64,000 nucleotides of DNA, taken from contig NZ_JBQKGJ010000020.1 of assembly GCF_052118845.1 (NCBI RefSeq), positions 1 to 64,000 on the forward strand, in the 5' to 3' direction. The position numbers and the translations under genes are program-made. Numbering within the stretch: position 1 is the stretch's first letter; each line of letters opens with the position of its first letter. The notes beneath the pieces are model-generated. The model saw only the letters and a program-made list of their open reading frames with translations. It was not told where the DNA came from and ran no database searches. This stretch comes from Bilifractor sp002394235 (GTDB lineage: Bacteria > Bacillota > Clostridia > Lachnospirales > Lachnospiraceae). This document shows, in pieces, positions 26,169-34,796 of the stretch.

Positions 26169-26846
26169 ATGATAGTGGAAGACAATAAGCAATACAGTGA
26201 GGATCAGGGAAAAAGTATAGAGGAGCAGAGGATCACGGAGGAGGGCAATCCGGCGAAGCCTTCGGGGAAGGCCGGGGCACAGATGCTGCACCGCATGAAT
26301 GAGAGCCATGACGCCGTGACAAACTGGGGTCTGGACTTTTTGACGTTGCAGTCCCGGGACGTCGTCATGGATATCGGCTGCGGGGGCGGGGCCACGCTGC
26401 ACAGACTTTCGGTGAGAGGAGCCGGTTATGTCGTGGGCGTGGACTATTCGGCGGTGTCTGTGCATCAGTCGCTGGAACTGAATCAGGAAGACGTCTCTGA
26501 TGGAAAAATGTGTGTGCTGCAGGCGTCTGTGGAGGAACTTCCTTTTGATGATGAATTTTTTGATGTGATTACAACGGTGGAAAGCTTCTATTTCTGGCCG
26601 GACCCGCAGGAGAGTTTGAAGGAGGTCAGACGTGTGCTGAAGCAGGGAGGTCACTTTATGCTGATCGCGGACATCTACGACAACGGCAGACTGCCGGAAA
26701 GCGCGAAGGAAAACATCCGCAGGTATCAGATGACAGTCCCGACGGCAGAAGAGTACCGGACGCTGTTCCGTAACGCCGGCTTCTCCGATGTTCTGATTCA
26801 CACAAAGGACGGGGAGAACTGGATTGCCGTAGAAGGAATCCGGTAA
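26169..26846 (+). CDS. Class I SAM-dependent methyltransferase
   Basis: This 225-residue Rossmann methyltransferase has the SAM motif VMDIGCGGGATLHRL (about residues 59-73), the acidic VVGVDYSAV strand, motif IV FDVITTVESFYFWPD, and LKQGGHFMLIADIYD. It resembles Methyltransf_11 family members acting on small molecules or lipids; the substrate is unknown. ATG at 26169 follows AAGAAGGTCAG. The first 35 residues are charged and probably disordered. It lies between the bicupin and Tex genes on the same strand. Confidence 0.8.
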   Translation: MIVEDNKQYSEDQGKSIEEQRITEEGNPAKPSGKAGAQMLHRMNESHDAVTNWGLDFLTLQSRDVVMDIGCGGGATLHRLSVRGAGYVVGVDYSAVSVHQSLELNQEDVSDGKMCVLQASVEELPFDDEFFDVITTVESFYFWPDPQESLKEVRRVLKQGGHFMLIADIYDNGRLPESAKENIRRYQMTVPTAEEYRTLFRNAGFSDVLIHTKDGENWIAVEGIR

Positions 26847-26966
26847 GGAACTTGCCGACCGCTGAATTTTCTAGTAAAGTATGTTGAGGATTGCCCTGTC
26901 AGCAGTGATGCTTTTGACAGGCGTATCATGAAATAAAGTAAAAAATAGTATTGGAGTATTGAACCG

Positions 26967-29162
26967 ATGGATATTGCAAAGCAGATTGCGAAGGAACTGG
27001 AGATTGAGCCGTGGCAGGTGGAGGCGGTGATCAGCCTGATTGACGAGGGGAACACAATCCCTTTTATCGCCCGCTACCGGAAGGAAAAGCACGGGGAGTT
27101 GAATGACGAGCAGATTCGTAATCTGAGTGAGAGACTGGGGTATCTGCGAAATCTGGAGGACAGAAAGGCAGCTGTACGGTCTTCCATTGAAGAGCAGGGC
27201 AAGATGACAGACGAGCTGTCAAAGGCGATTGACGGCGCGGAAACGCTGGTGTCTCTTGAGGATATCTACCGGCCGTACAAGCAGAAGCGCCGGACGCGCG
27301 CGGTAGTCGCGAAGGAGAAGGGACTGGAGCCTCTGGCGCAGATCATCCTGGAGCAGAAGATTACCCGACCGGTTGAGGAAGAGGCGAAGGCCTTTATCAG
27401 CGAGGAAAAAGGTGTGAAAACCGCTGCGGAGGCAATTGCCGGCGCTTCAGACATCATCGCGGAGATGATCTCCGACAATGCGGATTTCCGCACCGGAATC
27501 CGCAACTTCACGAGAAAGACAGGTATCCTTGTTTCTCAGGCGAAGGATCCGGAGGTGAAGTCGGTTTACGAGATGTATTACGATTTTCAGGAACCGGTGT
27601 CGAAGATTACGGGTTATCGTGTACTCGCAATCAACCGCGGAGAGAAGGAGAATATTCTGACCGTCCGAATTGAAGTGGATGTGAGAAAAATCATCCTCTT
27701 CATCGGTCATACGCTGATCAAAAGCAACAACCAGTATACGATGCCGGTTCTGATCTCGGCCATGCAGGACAGCTACAAGAGACTGATCGGGCCGGCAATT
27801 GAGCGGGAGATCCGCAGTGAGCTGACGGAAAAAGCTGAGGACGGCGCGATCAAGGTCTTTGACAAAAACCTGGAGCAGCTTCTGATGCAGCCCCCGATTG
27901 CCGGACAGGTCGTTCTCGGCTGGGATCCCGGATATGCGCACGGCTGTAAGCTGGCAGTTGTGGATGAAACCGGAAAAGTGCTGGATACGGCGATCATCTA
28001 TCCGGTTCCGCCTTCATCAAACATGAAGCCGAATCAGCGCAAGCTGGAGGAGGCGAAGAAGCTGGTCAAGAACTGGATCCAGAAGTATCATGTCACATTG
28101 ATTTCACTGGGAAACGGAACCGCGTCCAGAGAGTCCGAGCAGGTCATTGTGGATCTTCTGAAAGAGATTCCGGACTGCAAGGTGCAGTATATGATCACAA
28201 ATGAGGCGGGCGCGTCCGTATACTCCGCCAGCAAGCTGGCGGCCGAGGAGTTCCCGGATTTTGACGTGGAACAGAGAGGCGCTGCATCCATGGCAAGACG
28301 GGTCCAGGATCCGCTGGCCGAGCTTGTCAAGATCGATCCGAAGGCGATCGGAGTGGGCCAGTATCAGCATGACATGAATCAGAAGCGGCTCGGAGAGGCG
28401 CTCGGCGGCGTGGTCGAGGACTGTGTAAACCGCGTGGGCGTGGATCTGAATACTGCATCTGCTCCTCTTCTGGAGCATGTGTCTGGCGTCAGCAAGACGT
28501 TGGCAAAAAATATTGTCGAGTTTCGCGAGCAGAACGGCCGCTTTGTCAGCCGAAGGGAGCTCTTGAAGGTTCCGAAGCTCGGACCGAAGGCCTTTGAGCA
28601 GTGCGCGGGCTTCATGCGGATTGCGGGAGGCAGCGAGCCGCTGGACAATACCGGTGTTCATCCGGAAAGCTACGGCGCGGCGGACGCCCTTGTGGACGAG
28701 CTCGGTCTGAACAAGGAAGAACTCTTTGCGTCGACCGCGGTTACCGGAGCCGGACAGACCCGGAAATCCGGACAGAAGGTGGTCGTAAAGGATTATCCTT
28801 CGATGGCGGAAAAGCTCGGAATCGGCGAGCCGACACTGCGGGATATCGTAAAGGAGCTGAACGCGCCGGGAAGGGATCCCCGTGAGGATATGCCGAAGCC
28901 GATCCTCCGGAGCGATGTCCTCGGCATGGAGGATCTGAAGGTCGGAATGGTTCTCAAGGGAACGGTCCGCAATGTCATCGATTTCGGCGCGTTTGTGGAC
29001 ATCGGTGTTCACCAGGACGGTCTGGTGCACATCTCCGAGATGTCCGACCACAAGTTTGTAAAGCACCCGCTCGATGTTGTCTCCGTCGGGGATGTCGTAG
29101 AAGTCAAGGTCATCAGCGTAGATCTCGAGAAAAAACGGATCGGACTTTCGATGAAGATCTGA
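26967..29162 (+). CDS. tex: Tex-family S1 RNA-binding protein
   Basis: Tex is a nucleic-acid-binding protein related to eukaryotic Spt6 and affects transcription and toxin expression. The 731-residue product has the helical N-terminus (DEGNTIPFIARYRKEKHGEL), the YqgF/RNase H-like core (VVLGWDPGYAHGCKLAVVD), a helix-hairpin-helix region (LNTASAPLLEHVSGVSKTLA), and the C-terminal S1 domain (LKGTVRNVIDFGAFVDIGVH). Length fits the family. The ATG follows TATTGGAGTATTGAACCG, a weak site. A terminator and module copy 3 follow. Confidence 0.93.
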   Translation: MDIAKQIAKELEIEPWQVEAVISLIDEGNTIPFIARYRKEKHGELNDEQIRNLSERLGYLRNLEDRKAAVRSSIEEQGKMTDELSKAIDGAETLVSLEDIYRPYKQKRRTRAVVAKEKGLEPLAQIILEQKITRPVEEEAKAFISEEKGVKTAAEAIAGASDIIAEMISDNADFRTGIRNFTRKTGILVSQAKDPEVKSVYEMYYDFQEPVSKITGYRVLAINRGEKENILTVRIEVDVRKIILFIGHTLIKSNNQYTMPVLISAMQDSYKRLIGPAIEREIRSELTEKAEDGAIKVFDKNLEQLLMQPPIAGQVVLGWDPGYAHGCKLAVVDETGKVLDTAIIYPVPPSSNMKPNQRKLEEAKKLVKNWIQKYHVTLISLGNGTASRESEQVIVDLLKEIPDCKVQYMITNEAGASVYSASKLAAEEFPDFDVEQRGAASMARRVQDPLAELVKIDPKAIGVGQYQHDMNQKRLGEALGGVVEDCVNRVGVDLNTASAPLLEHVSGVSKTLAKNIVEFREQNGRFVSRRELLKVPKLGPKAFEQCAGFMRIAGGSEPLDNTGVHPESYGAADALVDELGLNKEELFASTAVTGAGQTRKSGQKVVVKDYPSMAEKLGIGEPTLRDIVKELNAPGRDPREDMPKPILRSDVLGMEDLKVGMVLKGTVRNVIDFGAFVDIGVHQDGLVHISEMSDHKFVKHPLDVVSVGDVVEVKVISVDLEKKRIGLSMKI

Positions 29163-29216
29163 TATATCGATGGAATCATTCGGTGCCATAAATGCAAGTG
29201 AAAAATAAGTGATAAT

Positions 29217-29255
29217 AAGCCCCGGAAAGAAATGAAATCTTTCCGGGGCTTATTT
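29217..29255 (+). terminator. Intrinsic terminator after tex
   Basis: AAGCCCCGGAAAGA pairs perfectly with TCTTTCCGGGGCTT around a short AATGAAA loop, followed by ATTT, which is already the start of module copy 3. Confidence 0.85.
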
Positions 29256-29348
29256 ACGCGAACAGTGAGCCGCAGCCGAATGCGAAGTATTCGTATGCGG
29301 CGAGCGTCGCGATAGCGAGATAAAACTCGCACAGCGTGTTTTATCTCG
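29253..29348 (+). repeat. 96-nt structured module, copy 3
   Basis: Same 96-nt sequence, with G to A in the two-base bulge (CGTATGCGG) and G to A in the final loop. It lies between tex and the convergent sodium symporter gene. Confidence 0.95.
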
Positions 29349-29437
29349 TTTACCGCTGAAGATACACAGACCGGGCATGTGCAGTCTGCTGAAGACAGAC
29401 ATCCAGGCATATGCAGTCTTGCGTTAGCAGGAAGAAA

Positions 29438-30805
29438 TCAGAAGTAGGTCACGATACCGTACACAACCAGGAATCCGACAATCACCGGAAGCACATACTT
29501 GAAGTACCACTTGAGCTTCCCTGAGATCCGGATGCCGGAGCCCTCGTTGACCTCGCTGAGGTAATTCTCAAAGCCCCATCCGTATTTCCAGGTACAGAAG
29601 AGAATGATGACAAAGGATCCGACCGGAAGACAGATGTTGCTGACGAAGAAGTCCTCCATGTCCATGATTGTGTTGCCTGCCCTAAGCGGCTGGAAGCTGC
29701 TCCAGAGGTTGAAGCCGAGGGCGCAGGGGATTGAGCCCAGCGCGATGAGGATTCCGTTGATCAGTCCGGCTTTTTTGCGGGGCGTGTGGTGCAGGTCGAT
29801 GGCGAATGCCTGAAGGTTCTCGAACACACCGATCATCGTGGAGAGCGCCGCGAAGAACAGGAAGATGAAGAACAGTGTTCCCCACAGTCTGCCCAGAGCC
29901 ATCGAGGAGAAGACTCTCGGCAGGGTCAGGAAGATCAGGCTCGGACCGGCGTCCGGCGAGATGCCGTAGGCAAAGCATGCCGGGAAGATGATCAGACCCG
30001 CCGTGATGGCGACAAAGGTGTCCAGGCATGTCACGATGACGGCTTCCCCTGCGAGGCGCTTGGTCTTGTCGATGTAGCTTCCGAAGATCTCCATGCCTCC
30101 CATACCGATGCTCAGGGTGAAGAAGCTCTGATTCAGAGCGGCGTACATGACGTTCCACACGCCCGCCTTTTTGATGTTGCTGATGCTCGGCTTCAGATAG
30201 AAGGAAAAGCCCTTGCCGGCGCCGGGAAGAGTCAGGCTGCGGATTCCGAGAACGATCATGATCAGGATCAGGGCGATCATCATGAATTTCGTGATTTTTT
30301 CAACACTGCCCTGAAGCCCGTTGCTGCAGACCACGGCGGTTATAAGAACAATGATGAGCATAAAGCCCGTCAGAATCGCCGGTGAGGAGATCATGTGGGC
30401 GTAGACGGATGTGATCTCCACGGTGCTCTTTCCATCAAAGCGCCCGGCGGCCATCTGCACCGCATAGTAGAGGATCCATCCCGATACGACGGAGTAGAAC
30501 ATCAGAAGCACGTAGTTTCCTGCCATGGACAGATAGCCCATCAGATGCCATTTCGTTCCCTTCTTCTCGAGCATGCGGTACGCGGGAAGAATACTTCTGC
30601 GGCTGGCCCGGCCCATGGAGTATTCCATGGTCATGATCGGAATTCCGAGAATCAGCAGAAAGACGATGTAAATCAGCACAAAAAATCCGCCGCCGTACTT
30701 ACCGGTTATGTAGGGGAATCGCCACACATTGCCGATTCCGATGGCACAGCCCGCCGACAGCAGAATGAATCCAAGCCTGGATCCAAGCGTTTCTCTTTTT
30801 TCCAT
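29438..30805 (-). CDS. Sodium:neurotransmitter symporter family transporter
   Basis: This 455-residue transporter is of the NSS/SNF (LeuT-like) family, importing amino acids or amines with sodium. The N-terminus LGFILLSAGCAIGIGNVWRF carries the family's unwound TM1 substrate and sodium site, followed by PYITGKYGGG; about 11-12 membrane segments are seen. The ATG follows TTTGGGGGAAAT. It begins 27 nt after the stop of the shortened MocR regulator, so the two form an operon and the regulator probably controls this transporter. MocR-transporter pairs are typical of amine or amino acid responsive loci; the substrate is unknown. Confidence 0.9.
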   Translation of the reverse strand: MEKRETLGSRLGFILLSAGCAIGIGNVWRFPYITGKYGGGFFVLIYIVFLLILGIPIMTMEYSMGRASRRSILPAYRMLEKKGTKWHLMGYLSMAGNYVLLMFYSVVSGWILYYAVQMAAGRFDGKSTVEITSVYAHMISSPAILTGFMLIIVLITAVVCSNGLQGSVEKITKFMMIALILIMIVLGIRSLTLPGAGKGFSFYLKPSISNIKKAGVWNVMYAALNQSFFTLSIGMGGMEIFGSYIDKTKRLAGEAVIVTCLDTFVAITAGLIIFPACFAYGISPDAGPSLIFLTLPRVFSSMALGRLWGTLFFIFLFFAALSTMIGVFENLQAFAIDLHHTPRKKAGLINGILIALGSIPCALGFNLWSSFQPLRAGNTIMDMEDFFVSNICLPVGSFVIILFCTWKYGWGFENYLSEVNEGSGIRISGKLKWYFKYVLPVIVGFLVVYGIVTYF

Positions 30806-30832
30806 ATTTCCCCCAAAGTGTAAATGATAAAA

Positions 30833-32017
30833 TTATAGAAGTTCGGTTGTTTCCCTTTCCTTCCGGCGTTTTCTGCGCACACTGTTGATATGCCGTTCGA
30901 AGTCTCCGCTGTTGATCAGGTCTGTCAGGACATACTGCTCAAAGGTGGGGACGGTGCTTGAATAGAATCCGACCTTTGTCTGAAACTGTCCCACAAGCTC
31001 CTCCGGCAGGATCATGTATCCGATACGGATGGAGGGTGAGACGGTTTTGGAAAAAGTGTTCAGATAGATCACGGTCTTCATGGGCTCCAGGGAGAAGAGC
31101 GTGTCTTCGGCCTTTGAGGATACCGTGAATTCCGAATCAAAATCATCCTCGATGATGGTTCCGTTCCTGTCTGCCGCCCACCGGATGTATTCCCTCCGCT
31201 TGGAGGCGGAAGCTGTGATGCCGCTCGGGAAACTGTTGAAGGGCGTCACATGAAGGACGGTGGCCTTTGTGGCCGCGAGTTCGGTGCTCAGAATACCCTC
31301 CGGTCCCATTTTGAGCATATCGCAGACGACACCGTTCGCCGCGTACATGCGGCGGATTTTCTCATAAGAGGGATCTTCGAGAGCGTAGATACGGTCATGG
31401 CCGAGCAGCTGAACGATCAGGCTGTACAGGTATTCCGCTCCGGATCCGATGATGACCTGAGATGGTTCGATGCGGATGCCGCGGCTTCTGGCCAGATAGG
31501 ACGCGATCGCAATCCGCAGCTCGGGAATGCCGCTTCCGGGAGACTTGACCAGAACCTTCTCTCCCTGACAGGTCAGAACCCTGCGCATGGTCCGCGCGAG
31601 GATGCTGTACGGAATGCCGTCAGAGCTGTCCGAAACACCGGAGCGCGTCGTCTCATCCAGCACATCCCGTTCCTGTCGTTTCAGCCGCTTCTCGGAAAAA
31701 CGCGGCGGATAAGGATGTGCGTGACCTCCGGCACCACCTTCGTGGGCTGTCATTCCCGCTACGGGAACGACGTCCGCTTCCCGGTAGCAGACATAATAGC
31801 CGCTTCGCTCTCTCGACTCAACATAGCCCTCGTCACACAGAATCGCGTAGCTGTGTTCGACGGTGATGATGCTGACCCCTACCTCTGAGGTAACCAGCCG
31901 TTTGGATGGCAGTTTCGTGCCGTAAGGATATGCGCCTGTCACAATGTCCTCCCGCATCTGCAGATAGAGCTGCATATAGGCGGGCTGTCTGGAATTTCGG
32001 TCGATTGAGTATCGCAT
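30833..32017 (-). CDS. MocR/GabR-type regulator, C-terminally shortened
   Basis: This 394-residue protein has an N-terminal GntR winged helix (QPAYMQLYLQMREDIVTGAY, KLPSKRLVTSEVGVSIITV) and an aminotransferase-like PLP domain with IGSGAEYLYSLI, DDFDSEF and the PLP Lys in LNTFSKTVSPSIRIGYM. Usual family members are about 450-490 residues. Here the protein stops just after HINSVRRKRRKERETTELL, so the small C-terminal subdomain, which in GabR supplies a ligand-carboxylate Arg, is missing. Only 27 nt separate it from the transporter, so no remnant remains. It may be a defective or rewired sensor. The promoter and a four-hairpin leader lie upstream. Confidence 0.85.
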   Translation of the reverse strand: MRYSIDRNSRQPAYMQLYLQMREDIVTGAYPYGTKLPSKRLVTSEVGVSIITVEHSYAILCDEGYVESRERSGYYVCYREADVVPVAGMTAHEGGAGGHAHPYPPRFSEKRLKRQERDVLDETTRSGVSDSSDGIPYSILARTMRRVLTCQGEKVLVKSPGSGIPELRIAIASYLARSRGIRIEPSQVIIGSGAEYLYSLIVQLLGHDRIYALEDPSYEKIRRMYAANGVVCDMLKMGPEGILSTELAATKATVLHVTPFNSFPSGITASASKRREYIRWAADRNGTIIEDDFDSEFTVSSKAEDTLFSLEPMKTVIYLNTFSKTVSPSIRIGYMILPEELVGQFQTKVGFYSSTVPTFEQYVLTDLINSGDFERHINSVRRKRRKERETTELL

Positions 32018-32035
32018 GGCAGTTTACTGAGGATG

Positions 32036-32163
32036 GTGACTGCGCCGGTTTACAGCGCAGCAGTATAGTGACTGCGCCGGTTTACAACGCAGCAGTTTAG
32101 TGACTGCACCGGTTTACAGCGCAGTAGTATGGCGATTGCGCCGGTTTACAGCGCAACAGTTTA
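32036..32163 (-). repeat. Four 32-bp hairpin repeats in the mocR leader
   Basis: Units centred on CTGCGCCGGTTTACAGCGCAG (shown as plus-strand halves CTGCGC and GCGCAG) recur every 32 bp, the CGGTTTACA loop being invariant. Read on the minus strand, as in the mocR mRNA, all four fold into 6-bp stems: copy 1 perfect, copies 2 and 3 with one G-U pair each, copy 4 with a compensated U-A for C-G change. They lie between the mocR promoter and its start codon. Confidence 0.9.
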
Positions 32164-32183
32164 ACGCGGAAAACACTCTCATG

Positions 32184-32212
32184 ATTATATACGAAACATG
32201 AATGAATTTCAA
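32184..32212 (-). promoter_or_regulatory. Promoter of the mocR-symporter operon
   Basis: On the minus strand: TTGAAA (32212-32207), 17-nt spacer, TATAAT (32189-32184). Transcription should start near 32177, giving a leader of about 160 nt that contains the four hairpin repeats. Confidence 0.75.
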
Positions 32213-32245
32213 TTTTTTTGGGAGAATACTACATTACGGCAACTG

Positions 32246-32280
32246 CGGCCGGGAAAAAATCCCGGAGCAGGTCTGATTTA
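32246..32280 (+). terminator. Stem-loop preceding module copy 4
   Basis: CCGGGA and TCCCGG form a perfect stem around AAAAA, with outer CTGCGG/GCAG pairing, followed by GTCTGATTT. No plus-strand gene reads into it, so it may belong to the repeat element rather than end a transcript. Confidence 0.5.
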
Positions 32281-32372
32281 CGCGAACAGAGAGCCGCAGC
32301 CGAATGCGAAGTATTCGTGTGCGGCGAGCGTCGCGATAGCGAGATAAAACTCGCGCAGCGTGTTTTATCTCG
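32277..32372 (+). repeat. 96-nt structured module, copy 4
   Basis: Same 96-nt sequence, with T to A in an unpaired position (CAGAGAGCC). Both flanking genes are on the minus strand, so this copy is antisense to its surroundings. It ends 8 nt before the stop codon of the YitT gene. Confidence 0.95.
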
Positions 32373-32379
32373 TTTCGAA

Positions 32380-33243
32380 TCATAGCCGGGGCTGCTTGAA
32401 GTTGCCGACGAGCTTTTCGGATTTCACGACATTTATGATGGCGTGTGGATCTGCCCTGCGTATCACTTCAATAGCTTCGCTTGCCTCGTAGCTGGATGTG
32501 ACGGCAAGCAGAAGACTGGTTTTTTCACCGGTATAGCCTCCGGTGCCGTCCAGAATGGTGACGCCATGGTCGAAGCGCTTTAGGTAGGCCTTTGTGACAT
32601 CGGTCTTGTGCTTGGTGAATATCTGAAGCACGACCCGTTTGTAGCGGTTGTGGAAGGTATTAATCATCCGGGTGGATATAAACTGGAAGATAATCGAATA
32701 GCCGGCCTGGCCCCATCCTGCGACCGATCCGAAGATTGCCAGCTGCAGGCAGTTGAAGAAGAAGACCTGCATCCAGATCTCATTTCCCGTCTTGTTTGAT
32801 ACGTAGAGGGCGATGAAATCTGTTCCTCCGGTGGAGCCGCCACCCTGAAGGGCAATCGTGGTGCCTGCGCCCCAGATTACTCCGCCGAAGATCACATTGA
32901 GAATCTCCTGGTCAAAAATCCGGTAGTGAGGAAACAGATGCATGAACAGAGACAGCATCAGAATCTGGATCAGGGACAGCAGGACAAATCGCTTTGAGAT
33001 ATGGCGGATGCAGAAAAGCGCGACCGGAATATTCAGCCCCAGATACACAACGATCAGCGGGATATTTACATGGAACAGGCCGCCGATGACATGTGTCAGA
33101 CGGGAGATGCCCATGACTCCGCCCGGGAGCAGGTTGGCTTCTTCAATCAGCAGGTTATTGCCGCAGGCCATGATAAAAGAGGAAAGAATCATGGCGCCCA
33201 GAGAGAACATATTTCTTCTGGTGAATATTTTGTTTTCAGTCAT
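32380..33243 (-). CDS. YitT-family membrane protein
   Basis: This 287-residue protein has about five hydrophobic segments of the YitT (DUF161) type (MFSLGAMILSSFIMACGNNL, LLPGGVMGISRL, ALQGGGSTGGTDFIAL) and a C-terminal soluble DUF2179 domain (GVTILDGTGGYTGEKTSLLL, ADPHAIINVVKSEKLVGNF). The function of YitT proteins is not settled. The ATG follows GAGGAGAATCCGCT on the minus strand. The stop codon is 8 nt from module copy 4. Confidence 0.9.
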   Translation of the reverse strand: MTENKIFTRRNMFSLGAMILSSFIMACGNNLLIEEANLLPGGVMGISRLTHVIGGLFHVNIPLIVVYLGLNIPVALFCIRHISKRFVLLSLIQILMLSLFMHLFPHYRIFDQEILNVIFGGVIWGAGTTIALQGGGSTGGTDFIALYVSNKTGNEIWMQVFFFNCLQLAIFGSVAGWGQAGYSIIFQFISTRMINTFHNRYKRVVLQIFTKHKTDVTKAYLKRFDHGVTILDGTGGYTGEKTSLLLAVTSSYEASEAIEVIRRADPHAIINVVKSEKLVGNFKQPRL

Positions 33244-33509
33244 AGCGGATTCTCCTCGTTCGTTTGCTTCCTTCGATTAGTAATCTGAAGGATATCGAAT
33301 TTCTACAGCTCTATTGTACAGGAAAAGATATCTGAAAGGAATGTATCCGGAGGGATTTTTTCAAAGGATGAATGGCTCTGTTCAGCGACATGGAACGCAG
33401 GTCAAGGTGGCTTGAGCCAGGGGCGGAGAGAAAATTTGGGCATATGTGTGCGACAACAGGGTGAAAATGTGAAATATCTGGCGGGATGTGAAAAAAATAT
33501 CGTGCCGGG

Positions 33510-33537
33510 TTGATTTGATGTGTATTTATGGTATCAT
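33510..33537 (+). promoter_or_regulatory. Putative promoter of the DAHP synthase gene
   Basis: TTGATT, 16 nt, TATCAT, about 80 nt before the start codon. The rest of the 376-nt gap 33244-33619 shows no gene, repeat or recognisable riboswitch. Confidence 0.45.
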
Positions 33538-33619
33538 ATAAAGACACGCTTCTTTTACACTTTAAAGCGCGAAAATAGATTCGGAACGATCCGATCATGA
33601 AACAAGGAGAGAAGACACT

Positions 33620-34654
33620 ATGGAAATGCAGATGAATTTTATCCGGAAACTTCCGACACCGCAGGAGCTGAAGGCGGAGTTTCCGCTTGACCAGAGGCTG
33701 AAGGACATCAAAGAGCAGAGAGACCAGGAGATCGAAGCGATCTTTACCGGGAAGGATGACCGTTTTCTTCTGATTATCGGCCCCTGCTCGGCGGACAATG
33801 AAGATGCCGTTCTGGATTATATGAACCGTCTGGCAAAAGTACAGGAAAAGGTGAAGGACAGAATCTTCATCATTCCCCGTGTCTATACGAATAAACCGAG
33901 AACGCTCGGGACCGGATATAAGGGAATGCTGCATCAGCCGGATCCCGAGGGCAAGGAGGATATGCTCGCGGGCATCATCGCGATCCGGGATATGCACACG
34001 AGAGTGATCCGGGAGACCGGCTTCACCTGCGCGGAGGAGATGCTCTATCCGGAGAATCACAGATATCTGTCGGATCTGCTGTCCTATGTGGCGGTCGGCG
34101 CGCGCTCCGTGGAGGATCAGCTGCACCGCCTCGTGGCGAGCGGCATCGGCATCCCTGCAGGAATGAAAAATCCGACCTCCGGCGATCTGACGGTTATGAT
34201 GAATTCCATCACAGCGGCTCAGTCCAGACAGAAGTTCCTTTACAGGGGATGGGAGGTTCAGACGACGGGAAATCCGATGGCACATGCTATTCTCCGCGGA
34301 TATGTTGACAAATTTAACAACAGTATGCCAAATTATCATTATGAAGACCTTCGAAATGTCTGTGAGCTCTATGCGGAGCGGGATCTGAAGAACCCGGCGG
34401 TGATCGTGGACTGCAATCATGCGAATTCCGGTAAGAAATACATTGAGCAGATCCGTATAGCCAAGGACGTTCTTCACAGCATGCATGTATCTGAAGACAT
34501 TCACAGGATGGTGAAGGGCCTCATGATCGAGAGCTATCTGGAAGATGGAAATCAGAAGATCGGTGAGGGCATCTATGGAAAATCAATCACAGATCCCTGC
34601 CTTGGCTGGGAGAAGTCCGAGAAGCTGATCTGCGAGCTGGCAGAACTGGTATAA
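33620..34654 (+). CDS. aroF: 3-deoxy-7-phosphoheptulonate synthase (class I DAHP synthase)
   Basis: This enzyme condenses phosphoenolpyruvate and erythrose 4-phosphate, the first step of the shikimate pathway. The 344-residue protein has LLIIGPCSADNEDAVLDYM, RVYTNKPRTLGTGYKGM, GIPAGMKNPTSGDL and IVDCNHANSGK, all class I (AroF/G/H) hallmarks including metal-binding Cys and His. The ATG follows AAGGAGAGAAGACACT. The isozyme cannot be named from sequence alone, so the symbol is provisional. The 3' flank carries repeats derived partly from the gene end. Confidence 0.92.
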   Translation: MEMQMNFIRKLPTPQELKAEFPLDQRLKDIKEQRDQEIEAIFTGKDDRFLLIIGPCSADNEDAVLDYMNRLAKVQEKVKDRIFIIPRVYTNKPRTLGTGYKGMLHQPDPEGKEDMLAGIIAIRDMHTRVIRETGFTCAEEMLYPENHRYLSDLLSYVAVGARSVEDQLHRLVASGIGIPAGMKNPTSGDLTVMMNSITAAQSRQKFLYRGWEVQTTGNPMAHAILRGYVDKFNNSMPNYHYEDLRNVCELYAERDLKNPAVIVDCNHANSGKKYIEQIRIAKDVLHSMHVSEDIHRMVKGLMIESYLEDGNQKIGEGIYGKSITDPCLGWEKSEKLICELAELV

Positions 34655-34765
34655 GCTGACAGAACGCTCAGAAAATAAACAGACCAGAATAGCGCGTTCA
34701 GAACGCCCAGAAAATAAACAAACCCAAACAGAGCGTTCAGAAAACAAACAAACGAACCGGCGCAG
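34636..34765 (+). repeat. Degenerate repeats after the DAHP synthase stop codon
   Basis: The gene end GCTGGCAGAACTGGTATAA is echoed by GCTGACAGAACGCTCAG, then CAGAAAATAAAC at 34669, 34708 and (CAGAAAACAAAC) 34738, with GCGTTCAG blocks between. Spacing is irregular (30-39 bp). Confidence 0.7.
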
Positions 34766-34796
34766 CCTGCAGAACTGTGCGAAGAAGAGTAAGTGA

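Noticed and set aside
30806..30840. Frameshift explaining the short MocR protein
   Set aside because: Only 27 nt separate its stop from the next start; no frame contains the missing domain, so it is a deletion or a real short form.
25060..32163. CRISPR arrays (repeats with 32-37 bp period)
   Set aside because: Units are contiguous and imperfect with no constant repeat plus unique spacer structure, and no cas genes are present.
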